NCBI GenBank assembly: GCA_034437795.1
Contig: DAOTTI010000046.1
Coordinates: 1 to 39,779 of the forward strand
Direction: 5' to 3'
Origin: DAOTTI01 sp034437795
Lineage (GTDB): Bacteria; Chloroflexota; UBA11872; UBA12225
Length of the DNA stretch: 39,779 nt
Made by a program: the position numbers and the translations under genes
In this document: piece after piece, positions 8,341-15,284 of the stretch
How the letters are laid out: every line of letters starts with the position of its first letter
Position numbering within the stretch: the stretch's first letter is position 1
Notes under the pieces: generated by a model
The model's database searches: none
The model's input: the letters and a program-made list of their open reading frames with translations, nothing else
Told to the model about the DNA's origin: nothing

Positions 8341-9102
8341 TCACGCCGGGGCACCGGTCGTTGCATCCCCTTCGAGCAGTTCGTCCACGCGCAGAAGCGC
8401 GTAGCCGCGCGCCTGCAGGTGATCCAACAGCTCTGCCAGCCGGCTGGACGACTTGTCTGGCCGGCCCGGCCCTGCGCCAGCGTGCATCAGCAGGAGGAAG
8501 CCGTTCAGGCCGTACGGGTCCTCCGCCTCGCGCCGGTAGATGCTCTCGAAGATCTCGCTCGTGCTACGGTAGCGAGGGTGGTCAGCCGGCGTCCAGTCGG
8601 CCACGGAGAGCGTGCCCGGCGTGTAGTTGATGAGCGTGAGCCCCAGGGCCTGGCTCCAGGCCACGACCTCCTCGTTGTAGTGCTCGTACGGCGGGATGTA
8701 GTAGCGCACCTGCTGCCGCGGCATGCCGTAGCCCTCGATCTCGCGCAGGTTGGCCAGCAGGTCCGCGTCAAACTGGGCGCGCGTCACCAGGGTGGGCCGC
8801 TCCGGCGACCACTCACAATAGAGCAGGTGCTTATCCGAGTGCGGCCCCAGGTAGTGGCCCTCATGCACCAGGCGCTCGACGACGGTATGGAACTCGGGGT
8901 TCCGGAGAAAGTCGCCGGTGAAGAAGAACGAGGCCTTAGCGCGGCGCCGCGCCAGGTCGTCGAGGATCTGGGGCAGGCACTCGCCGAACTCGTGCCCCGT
9001 GTAGCACAGGGCGAGAGCGCGGCGGTCCAGCGGGCCGCGGATGATCCCGCCGCGCAGGCGCTCCACGCGGCCGGCGGCAGCCTCGTTTCCCTCTCGGCTC
9101 AC
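8341..9102 (-). CDS. NodB-like polysaccharide deacetylase family protein
   Basis: About 253 residues with a NodB-homology fold: LALCYTGHEFGE, then RRAKASFFFTGDFLRNPEF, GHYLGPHSDKHLLY, VRYYIPPYEHYN and a C-terminal LLLMHAGAG strand. GPHSDKH matches the H-x3-H metal pair. The usual TFDD aspartates are replaced by TGHE, a known branch of the family whose substrate I cannot name. Carbohydrate esterase activity is therefore likely but not certain. The start is weakly supported: GTG at 9102 precedes the conserved part and has no clear ribosome site, while the open frame continues upstream through the repeat cluster at 9142-9356, which is unlikely to be coding. Confidence 0.8.
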   Translation of the reverse strand: MSREGNEAAAGRVERLRGGIIRGPLDRRALALCYTGHEFGECLPQILDDLARRRAKASFFFTGDFLRNPEFHTVVERLVHEGHYLGPHSDKHLLYCEWSPERPTLVTRAQFDADLLANLREIEGYGMPRQQVRYYIPPYEHYNEEVVAWSQALGLTLINYTPGTLSVADWTPADHPRYRSTSEIFESIYRREAEDPYGLNGFLLLMHAGAGPGRPDKSSSRLAELLDHLQARGYALLRVDELLEGDATTGAPA

Positions 9103-9141
9103 GCGGCGGAGGGTACCACTCCCGGCCAGGGCGCTTCCTCT

Positions 9142-9356
9142 CCCTATGGCCTCCGTCCCCCTCCGTGTCAGAGAAGACGCAGCGGGGAAAAGCCCCACGA
9201 CCGTGGCCGTCGTTCCCCCGCTCCGTGTCGGAGCGGGGGCGGCGGGGCCAAGCCGCACGGCAGGGCGGAGTAGGGCAGGGGTGCGGCGCGGCGCCGGCCG
9301 AAGGGGGTGAGCTCTCTCCTCCCTCCCGGCGCGGCCCCGGCCGAAGGGGGTGAGGG
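9142..9356. repeat. cluster of GC-rich palindromic and direct repeats (family B)
   Basis: It contains a perfect 11-bp hairpin at 9215-9239 (CCCCCGCTCCG, loop TGT, CGGAGCGGGGG). It also contains two copies of a 26-bp direct repeat with core GGCCGAAGGGGGTGAG, at 9286-9311 and 9329-9354 (25 of 26 identical). A third copy is at 30644-30669, also with GGGCAGGGGTGC upstream, and a hairpin of the same type lies inside the cyclase gene near 31630-31655. This block fills most of the gap before the EF-P-like gene. Confidence 0.8.
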
Positions 9357-9411
9357 CTGCCCTCCCCCGCCCCGGCCCAGCCCGCGGAATGGCTTGCTCG
9401 CGCCCCCTCGA

Positions 9412-9441
9412 TTGGGCTGAGGGCCAGCCGGCGGCTATCCT
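9412..9441 (+). promoter_or_regulatory. candidate sigma-70 promoter for the EF-P-like gene
   Basis: TTGGGC at 9412-9417 and TATCCT at 9436-9441 are separated by 18 nt and lie about 70 nt before the EF-P-like start codon. The match is moderate; the assignment rests on spacing and position. Confidence 0.3.
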
Positions 9442-9509
9442 ATCCACAAGGGCAGTGCGTCCCCTTGTGGCGCCCGCGCCTGGGCGCCTGGAAGCATTGG
9501 AGGTGCCGC

Positions 9510-10076
9510 ATGCTGGTTGCACGGGAGTTGCGCGAGGGCCAGACGCTCCGGATCGGCGGCGACCTGTACCGGATCATTGCGGTCAAAGTGCACTCTGCCA
9601 CCGCCCAGATGGGGGGCGTGGTGCACGCCACCGCCCGCAACTTGCGTACCGGCCACGTCTCCGACCTGCGCTGGCCGGTCGATCAGCGTCTGGAGGACGT
9701 GCCGCTGGAGCGCGCTGAGCTTCAGTTTCTCTACGCCGATCGGGACGAGGTGGTCCTGATGCACCCCGAGTCCTACGAGCAGTACACGCTGCCCCGCGAC
9801 GCGCTGGGACGCTATCTCCCCTTCTTGAAGGAAGGGGCGCTCGTGCGGGCCTGGCTCCATGAAGGGCAGCCGGTGGACCTCGATCTCCCGCGGAGCGTAC
9901 CGCTGGTGGTCGCCTCCTGCGGCGCCGGTATCCGCGCGTCGGGCGAGAACACGATGAAGGAAGCCACGCTCGAGAACGGGATGACCGTCCTTGTGCCGCA
10001 GTTCATCCAGCCGGGCGACACCGTGCTCGTCGACGTGGAGACTGGCGAGTACCTCGAGCGCGTGCGCCGCAAGTAA
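9510..10076 (+). CDS. elongation factor P-like protein lacking the PGKG loop
   Basis: 188 residues, the normal EF-P length, with all three domains recognisable. There is an N-terminal KOW-like domain (LREGQTLRIGGDLYRI ... ARNLRTG), an OB domain with LQFLYADRDEVVLMHPESYEQ, and a C-terminal OB domain ending MTVLVPQFIQPGDTVLVDVE and TGEYLERV. EF-P binds between the P and E sites and relieves ribosomes stalled on proline runs. The loop normally P-G-K-G, whose Lys is modified in E. coli and Bacillus, reads T31-A-Q-M34 here, with Gln33 at the modified position in my alignment by eye. GGAGGT lies 5 nt before the ATG. It could be an EF-P paralogue rather than the main factor; no efp-modifying gene is seen. 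Confidence 0.88.
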   Translation: MLVARELREGQTLRIGGDLYRIIAVKVHSATAQMGGVVHATARNLRTGHVSDLRWPVDQRLEDVPLERAELQFLYADRDEVVLMHPESYEQYTLPRDALGRYLPFLKEGALVRAWLHEGQPVDLDLPRSVPLVVASCGAGIRASGENTMKEATLENGMTVLVPQFIQPGDTVLVDVETGEYLERVRRK

Positions 10077-10095
10077 CGCCCACCTCGTCTCCGCC

Positions 10096-11088
10096 TCAGG
10101 AGCCCTGCGGCGCCAGGTCCATGACCAGGACCGTGTAGCGACGGGTGATGCGGAAGCCGGCGCGCTCGTAGTAGGGCTGGGCGCGCCCCGTCTCGCCGAA
10201 CCAGGCGAACTTGTAGCCCTTCTCGCGCATACGGTCCAGCAGCCGGTAGAGCATGACCGAGCCGATGCCCCGATTGCGGTAGGCGGCGGCCACGCCGAAT
10301 GGCCCCACGTGGTCGGTGTCCAGGTGCTGGCAATAGCCGACCACGCGGTGGCCGCCGGCAGCGGGGCTGGTGTCGACGGCAATCACCATCTCATCCAGGT
10401 CATGCCCCGCGTCCAGCTTGCGCAGGAAGAACTCGATCCACGACGGAAACTCGGCGCGGAAGTACTCGGCCAGGGCGTAGGTGTCACGGGGCTCGAAGTA
10501 GCGCACCTCGATCGCCTCCTGCCGCAGCGCCGCCTCGCGGGCGCGCACCGCCGCCGGCCACTCCAGGTCGTACAGCTCGCGGCCCATCGCCACCGCGTGG
10601 TACGCCTCACGGAAGCCGCGCCGCGCCAGGAAGGCGATGCCCTCGGCGTAGGCATCGCTGTCGGCGCCCGCGGCGTAGTACTCGTGCGCTGCCACGCTGA
10701 CGCGCGTGCAGCCCTGGCCACGCAGGAAGGCCAGCGCCCCTTCCAGCAGCGCCGTGCCGATGCCGCGGCGACGCGCCTCCGGCAGTACGCCCAGACCCAC
10801 GATCCGGCCGCTGCCGGCCCGGCCGGCGTGCAGGCCGGCAACGCGGGGCGCCAGCGCCAGGGCGAAGCCGAGAATACCGTCGGTGCCCGCCGTGCCGCCG
10901 GCGCTGCCCGGGACGCCGCGCCCCTCAGCCAGCAGGCAGCCCTCCGGCTGGAAGTTGGGGCTGAGCAGGGTCTGCCGCCGGAAGAGGGCGACGGAGATCG
11001 GGTCGCGGATGAGCGTGCGGTTCCAGACGGCCACCACCCGCTCGTCGTCGCCGTCGCGGAAGGGGCGCAGCCGCCAGCTTGTGGCCAC
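10096..11088 (-). CDS. tandem GNAT-family N-acetyltransferase
   Basis: About 330 residues with two GNAT domains. The first acetyl-CoA pyrophosphate loop is in VGLGVLPEARRRGIGTALL (R-R-x-G-x-G), the second in FGVAAAYRNRGIGSVMLYRL. Each is followed by the usual C-terminal beta strand (FLARRGF, YYERAGF). Double-GNAT proteins often have one catalytic and one degenerate domain, and the acceptor is unknown. It is convergent with the EF-P-like gene, 19 nt apart, and lies 10 nt after the glycosylase gene on the same strand, so the two are likely cotranscribed. The start is uncertain: GTG at 11088 is preferred; a TTG at 11112 would overlap the preceding gene. Confidence 0.85.
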   Translation of the reverse strand: MATSWRLRPFRDGDDERVVAVWNRTLIRDPISVALFRRQTLLSPNFQPEGCLLAEGRGVPGSAGGTAGTDGILGFALALAPRVAGLHAGRAGSGRIVGLGVLPEARRRGIGTALLEGALAFLRGQGCTRVSVAAHEYYAAGADSDAYAEGIAFLARRGFREAYHAVAMGRELYDLEWPAAVRAREAALRQEAIEVRYFEPRDTYALAEYFRAEFPSWIEFFLRKLDAGHDLDEMVIAVDTSPAAGGHRVVGYCQHLDTDHVGPFGVAAAYRNRGIGSVMLYRLLDRMREKGYKFAWFGETGRAQPYYERAGFRITRRYTVLVMDLAPQGS

Positions 11089-11098
11089 GTCCCCGAGT

Positions 11099-11719
11099 CT
11101 ACCCTGCCTCAAGCTCTTGAAGCTTCTGGGCCACCGCGCGGAAGTCTTCGAACAGCACCTGCTCCCAGCGCCGGCGGCTCTCGGCCGGCTGGATGAGCAC
11201 GAAGGCCGGGTGGATCGTGGCCAGCACGTGGGGCGCGTAGGCCGAAGCGAGCCACTGGCCCCGCTGCTGGGTCAGCTTGAAGTCCTTGCCGAGCACCCAC
11301 CGCGCGGCGGGCGCGCCCAGGCAGACGATGATCGGCGGGCGGATGATCTCGATCTCCCGCTCCAGCCAGGGCCGGCAGGCGTTGATCTCGCTCTGCTTCG
11401 GCGCGCGGTTCTTGCCGGTCTTGCCGTCCGGCACCCAGGGGCGGAACTTCTCCACGTTGGTGACGTACACCTGCTCGCGCCGCAGGCCGGCCTGCGCCAG
11501 CGCCTGGTTGAGCAGGCGCCCGGCTGGCCCCACGAAGGGGATGCCCTCCTGATCTTCGTAGTAGCCCGGCGCCTCACCGATGAGCATCACCCTGGCTGTG
11601 GCCGGGCCGGAGCCGAAGACCAGCCGCGTGGCCGTCTCTGCCAGCGGGCAGCCTCGCCAGCCGGCCGCCTGGCGACGCACCTCGTCCAGGGCCCGCTCCT
11701 TCTCGTCTGCTCCGGTCAT
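11099..11719 (-). CDS. uracil-DNA glycosylase superfamily, family 4/UdgX-like
   Basis: 206 residues with the core of family 4 and UdgX proteins: motif GEAPGYYEDQEGIPFVGPAG at 48-67, YVTNVEKFRP, an E-x-x-A-C-R-P-W-L helix, and ATIHPA at 168-172 replacing HPS. Three Cys are visible (24, 115, 133). Of the four [4Fe-4S] ligands of family 4, the first (W21 here) and the third (F92) are missing, so the cluster is probably lost. An insertion after YVTN, GKTGKNRAPKQSE, aligns with the UdgX KRRIH-containing loop but lacks its His. It probably acts on uracil or related lesions in DNA. The start is ATG 11719; the upstream extension to 11818 overlaps repeat A4 and is unlikely to be coding. Confidence 0.85.
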   Translation of the reverse strand: MTGADEKERALDEVRRQAAGWRGCPLAETATRLVFGSGPATARVMLIGEAPGYYEDQEGIPFVGPAGRLLNQALAQAGLRREQVYVTNVEKFRPWVPDGKTGKNRAPKQSEINACRPWLEREIEIIRPPIIVCLGAPAARWVLGKDFKLTQQRGQWLASAYAPHVLATIHPAFVLIQPAESRRRWEQVLFEDFRAVAQKLQELEAG

Positions 11720-11779
11720 CGTTGTGCTCGGTGGGGTAGCGTCCGGCCGCGCCGCGTCACCAGCGCTCCCGGCTGGTTG

Positions 11780-11809
11780 AGCCCTCACCTTCTCCCAGAC
11801 GGGGAGGGC
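11780..11809. repeat. dispersed GGGAGAGGG-type repeat, copy A4
   Basis: GCCCTCACCTTCTCCCAGAC then GGGGAGGGC, in reverse orientation to copies A1 and A3. It lies inside the open frame upstream of the glycosylase start, which argues for the shorter gene. Confidence 0.6.
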
Positions 11810-11910
11810 ATTGCTCATGGGCCGTTGAGGATGGCCCCCGACCGCGCGCCGGCCACGGCACGGATTGTGCTTTGGTAGTGCAGCGCAGGTAATGCGCCCG
11901 CGGAGGAGCC

Positions 11911-12015
11911 ATGTCAGACGCCGGGGTGGGTGACGTTCGTTTCCTTGTGCTGGTCGGCTGCGCGTTTCTCATGGGGGTGGTGAGCGCCCTCGCCTCCGGC
12001 ATGCTCTCCCCGTAG
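11911..12015 (+). CDS. small single-pass membrane peptide (34 residues)
   Basis: ATG at 11911 is preceded by GGAGGAG with 2 to 4 nt spacing. The peptide is short: a polar start (MSDAGVGDVR), one hydrophobic helix (FLVLVGCAFLMGVVSALAS) and MLSP, ending in TAG. The hydrophobic segment is long enough to cross the membrane once, N-terminus probably inside. It stands alone between the divergent glycosylase and the convergent sugar-binding protein. No family is recognised and the function is unknown; the ribosome site and clean hydrophobic helix support translation. Confidence 0.5.
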   Translation: MSDAGVGDVRFLVLVGCAFLMGVVSALASGMLSP

Positions 12016-12099
12016 GCGCTGCAGGCCCTATGGTCCGCCGTCCAGTGCCATCCGGTGCACCTGGGGCACCTGGGGCTGGCCGCGAGATGGTGTGCGGCC

Positions 12100-13428
12100 T
12101 CAGCCCTGCCGTGCCGCCTCGGCCAGGATCTGGTCGATCGCCGCCTTGGCGGCTCGCATGGCGTCGGGGACTGGCTTCTCCCCGTTGAGCGCCGGCGCGT
12201 ATTCGCGGTCGAAGGCCGCGCGCACGTCGTTCCAGCGCCGCGTGACGGCGAAGGAGCGGGCCTGGCGGAGCACGTCGCGCCAGGTCTTGCCGTAGTTGGG
12301 CGGCATGCCGGCACCGGAAAAGACGTCGGACTCGGTGACCTTGATGAGGGCGGGGATGACCAGCCCTCTGGCCGCGTAGAGTTTCGAGGCGTCCTCGCCT
12401 GCCAGCCATTTGACGAGCTGCCAGCCGGCGGCCGGCTGCTTGCTGGCCCGCGTCACCCCATGGCCGGACGAGGCCTGGGCATAGGCCTTGACCTTGTTCT
12501 TCGACACGGCCACCACGTCCCACTGGAAGGGATTGGCCTTCTGGAGATCGAGCGCCAGCGACTGGTTAGTGGTGTAGGTGCCCATCCGCCCGGCGATGAA
12601 GAACTGGGTGAGGGTCTGGCCCTGGTAGTCGCTCGGCAGGGGCGAGACGCGGTGCTTCAGGCGCATGTCGACGATGAACTGCGCCGCCTCGATGGCCGCC
12701 GGCGAGTCGAGCAGCGACTGGGTGCGGCGCTCGTTCATGATCTCGCCCCCGTTCTGCCAGATCATCTGGAAGACGTTGAAGTTGCTGCTCGAGGCGAAGG
12801 TGCCAAAGATCTTGCCGGCAGGGCCGTCCCTGGTCAGGCGCTTCGCCGCGTCCAGCCAGTCGTTCCAGGTGGACTCGGCCGTCAGCTCCCTGACCCCGTT
12901 CTCGGCGAAGTGCTGCTTGTTGTAGAACATGACCAGGCTGGACGTCTCCCGCGGCAGGGCCAGCAGCTGCCCCTGCCACCGAAAGTCGTCCACCGGCCCC
13001 TTGTAGTAGGCGCCGAGGTCAAACCCACGCTCCTTAGTGTAGGGGGTTAGGTCCACCAGCACGTTCTGGGCCGCCCAGTCGAGCGTGGAGTAGGAGTGCA
13101 CCCAGAACGTGTCGGGCGGGGTGCCGGCTGCCAGCAGCGACGTCATCTTCTCGGCGATCAGGTCGGCGCCACCGGTCCCGGCCCAGTTGATGTCGACCCT
13201 GATCGTTGGGTTCCGGTCGGTAAAGTCCTTGATCAGCGTCCGGTAGATCTCCTCCTCACCGGCCGAGCCCCGGCCGAGGTATTGGATCGTGACCGGCCCT
13301 GCTCCCGGCTGGGCGCCGCCGCCCGTGGACGCAGGGGCGCCACAGGCGGCCAGAGCCGCGGCCGTCGTGGCCGAAAACAGCGCGGCGCCTCCCAGGGCCA
13401 TCCGGCGTCGTGTCGCTACGCGGCTCAT
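12100..13428 (-). CDS. ABC transporter extracellular sugar-binding lipoprotein
   Basis: 442 residues. The leader MSRVATRRRMALGG has a twin-arginine-like motif, then a hydrophobic run and lipobox LAAC. The mature part is a family 1 solute-binding protein: TIQYLGRG, IYRTLIKDFTDRNPTIRVDI, MTSLLAAGTPPDTFWVHSYS, SLVMFYNKQHFAENGV, WNDWLDAAKRLT and the C-terminal AAGWQLVKWL. ATG 13428 has GGAGG 8 nt upstream; the open frame extends a further 36 codons but without support. It is divergent from the receiver-domain gene. The shared 210-nt gap holds a tandem GGTCAAT pair at 13524-13537, a possible regulator half-site. No permease is nearby. Confidence 0.9.
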   Translation of the reverse strand: MSRVATRRRMALGGAALFSATTAAALAACGAPASTGGGAQPGAGPVTIQYLGRGSAGEEEIYRTLIKDFTDRNPTIRVDINWAGTGGADLIAEKMTSLLAAGTPPDTFWVHSYSTLDWAAQNVLVDLTPYTKERGFDLGAYYKGPVDDFRWQGQLLALPRETSSLVMFYNKQHFAENGVRELTAESTWNDWLDAAKRLTRDGPAGKIFGTFASSSNFNVFQMIWQNGGEIMNERRTQSLLDSPAAIEAAQFIVDMRLKHRVSPLPSDYQGQTLTQFFIAGRMGTYTTNQSLALDLQKANPFQWDVVAVSKNKVKAYAQASSGHGVTRASKQPAAGWQLVKWLAGEDASKLYAARGLVIPALIKVTESDVFSGAGMPPNYGKTWRDVLRQARSFAVTRRWNDVRAAFDREYAPALNGEKPVPDAMRAAKAAIDQILAEAARQG

Positions 13429-13523
13429 TGGGCTTGCCTCCGTCGCCGGCGATTCCGGCGGCGATGTCCGGCGCTCCTGGTGGCCGCCGGTTTCGCTGGC
13501 GCTGCGCTGGGTGTAGGATTTAG

Positions 13524-13537
13524 GGTCAATGGTCAAT
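13524..13537. promoter_or_regulatory. tandem GGTCAAT heptamer in divergent promoter region
   Basis: GGTCAATGGTCAAT is an exact tandem duplication in an AT-rich patch between divergent genes. Read on the minus strand it is ATTGACCATTGACC and so includes two TTGACC words usable as a -35 element for the sugar-binding protein, 96 nt before its start. No matching -10 at standard spacing was convincing. Confidence 0.25.
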
Positions 13538-13638
13538 ATAGCAGGCGCCGTGCCCAGGGAGTCATCGCTGGCCTGCGTCTTGCTGGCACCGGCGCACGTG
13601 CTGTACGAAGCGTAACCAAGGGAGGCCGCCAGGGAGTA

Positions 13639-14064
13639 ATGTCGTCATCTGCGGTCGTGCCGTTTCCCGCGCCCGCGGCGCGGGCAGCGCCGGTCATCGT
13701 CGTTGAGGCGGACGATGGGACGCGCACCCTGATCAGTGAGGTCCTGGCTGGTGGAGGGCTGGAGGTGTTGCCGACATCCAACGGGATCGAGGCCCTGGCG
13801 GCCATCCGGCTCCTGGATCGGCGCCCGCCAGCGGCCATCGTCGTCGATGCGTCTCTTCCGGTCATGGACGCGCGCGCCTTCCTGCGCGCCTACCGGCGCG
13901 AGCCCGGGCCCCACGCCCCCGTCGTCGTCTTAGCCGATGACCCGGCGCACTGCCTCCCCGAGCCGGCCGGCGACGTGGTGGTGCTGCCCAAGCCGTTCGA
14001 TCCCGAGGAGCTGCTGGCGGTGGTGCAGCGCCTGATGAAAAAGCAGCCGGCCGCGGGGTGCTAA
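13639..14064 (+). CDS. stand-alone response-regulator receiver domain
   Basis: 141 residues with a single CheY-like fold after a short Pro/Ala-rich start. The acidic cluster E23/D25/D26 (VVEADDG), phospho-acceptor D70 in AAIVVDASLPVMDARAF and K118 in LPKPFD are all present. The conserved Thr/Ser switch residue is Ala99 in VVVLADD, so signal output may differ from classical receivers. There is no DNA-binding or enzymatic output domain, and no histidine kinase gene in the window. ATG 13639 follows AGGGAGTA and a further GGAGG at 13621. It is divergent from the sugar-binding protein. Confidence 0.85.
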   Translation: MSSSAVVPFPAPAARAAPVIVVEADDGTRTLISEVLAGGGLEVLPTSNGIEALAAIRLLDRRPPAAIVVDASLPVMDARAFLRAYRREPGPHAPVVVLADDPAHCLPEPAGDVVVLPKPFDPEELLAVVQRLMKKQPAAGC

Positions 14065-14130
14065 CGCCTGCCCCACAGCCGCACTCCATTCCGGGCGGCT
14101 GCTCTCCGCCGGCCTGATCCGCCGACGGGG

Positions 14131-14156
14131 TCCTCACCCACCCCCACGGGGAGAGC
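14131..14156. repeat. dispersed GGGAGAGGG-type repeat, copy A5 (degenerate)
   Basis: TCCTCACCCACCCCCACGGG then GAGAGC: a degenerate copy of the family in the gap between the convergent receiver and aldo/keto reductase genes. Confidence 0.5.
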
Positions 14157-14321
14157 GAGCCGGATCGAGCCGGACAATTCGACCAGCCGCCGGCTCCGCC
14201 TCTCCGGCCGCGAGAGGGAACAGACCATCGGCCGTGAGGAACCGGTCATGCCCCTCAGGGGCGCTGGCGGTGCCTGCAAAGGTAGCCATCTACAGAGGGC
14301 CACAGGCTCGCCGGCCGGCGC

Positions 14322-15185
14322 TCAGGCGGCGCGGAAGATCGGCTCCGTCTGAGCGGCCAGGGCGCGCAGGCGCTGCTCCTCCGCCGGCGTGAGGGGCTGC
14401 GGGTCCTGAGCGACGCGCAGGGCCAGCTCCCAGAGTTCGGCGTGGCCGGGCGGAATGGCGGCCGTGACTGGCAGGGATAGCGTAAAGCGCAGCGCCAGCG
14501 CGGCGAGCGACTCATCGTCAATCGGCTCATACCAGGCCTTGGACCAGCGCCGTTGCTCGCGGGTCGTGCCTTCCGGCCACCTGGTTCTGGCCATCCCCTT
14601 GAGCGCCAGCAGCCCTGCCCCCGCCTGCTGCGCGGCCGCGATCACCTGCGGGCCGAAGTTGCCCGCCCAGAATGTGGCGAAGTTGAACGGGAACAGGACC
14701 GAATCAAACGGGAACCGGCGCAGCAGCTCCACTGCCGCCTCGACGGAGTGCGCGCTGAAGCCGATGAACCGCACCTTGCCCTGCTCTCGCGCCTTAAGGA
14801 AGGTCTCCAGCGCGCCGCCGGGGCCGAGCACCGTCTCTACGTCCTCCAGCCTGGTCATGGCATGGAGCTGATAGAGGTCGAAGTAGTCGGTGCGTAGCCG
14901 GCGTAGCGATTGCTCCAGCTCCTCCTGCGCGCCGGCGGCGTCCCGGCGCTGGGTCTTGCAGGCCAGAAAGACGCGGTGGCGGTAGGGCTCCAGCGCCGGC
15001 CCAAGGCGCTCCTCCGCCTCGCCGTTGCCGTAGCTAGGCGCCACGTCGAAGTACGTCACGCCGCGGTCGATGGCCGAGGCGACCAGCCGGTTGGCCTCTG
15101 CCTGCGAGACGCCGACGACGACGATGCCGCCAAACCCGATGACGGAGAGCTGCCGGCCGGTGCGGCCGAGCACGCGATACTGCAT
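14322..15185 (-). CDS. aldo/keto reductase
   Basis: 287 residues. The full catalytic tetrad is present: D47 (FDVAPSYG), Y52, K77 (LACKT) and H108 (YQLHAM). The rest follows the family, with VRFIGFSAH and a C-terminal ALRFTLSLPVTAAIPPG. It is probably an NADPH-dependent sugar or aldehyde reductase of the class often annotated next to sugar ABC genes; substrate is unknown. ATG at 15185 has AGAGGTG 5 nt upstream, better than the alternative 33 nt further up. It is divergent from the next sugar-binding protein, with about 100 nt between starts. Confidence 0.9.
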   Translation of the reverse strand: MQYRVLGRTGRQLSVIGFGGIVVVGVSQAEANRLVASAIDRGVTYFDVAPSYGNGEAEERLGPALEPYRHRVFLACKTQRRDAAGAQEELEQSLRRLRTDYFDLYQLHAMTRLEDVETVLGPGGALETFLKAREQGKVRFIGFSAHSVEAAVELLRRFPFDSVLFPFNFATFWAGNFGPQVIAAAQQAGAGLLALKGMARTRWPEGTTREQRRWSKAWYEPIDDESLAALALRFTLSLPVTAAIPPGHAELWELALRVAQDPQPLTPAEEQRLRALAAQTEPIFRAA

Positions 15186-15284
15186 CTCACACCTCTCTTG
15201 CTTCGCTGGTTCCGGCAAGGGCCGCGCCGGCCGGCCGGTGCGCCCAGCATGCTGCTTGAGATAATACGTCCGGAGGCAAGCACG

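Noticed and set aside
12055..13050. 331-codon plus-strand open frame opposite a sugar-binding protein
   Set aside because: Antisense shadow with biased Val/Gly/His composition.
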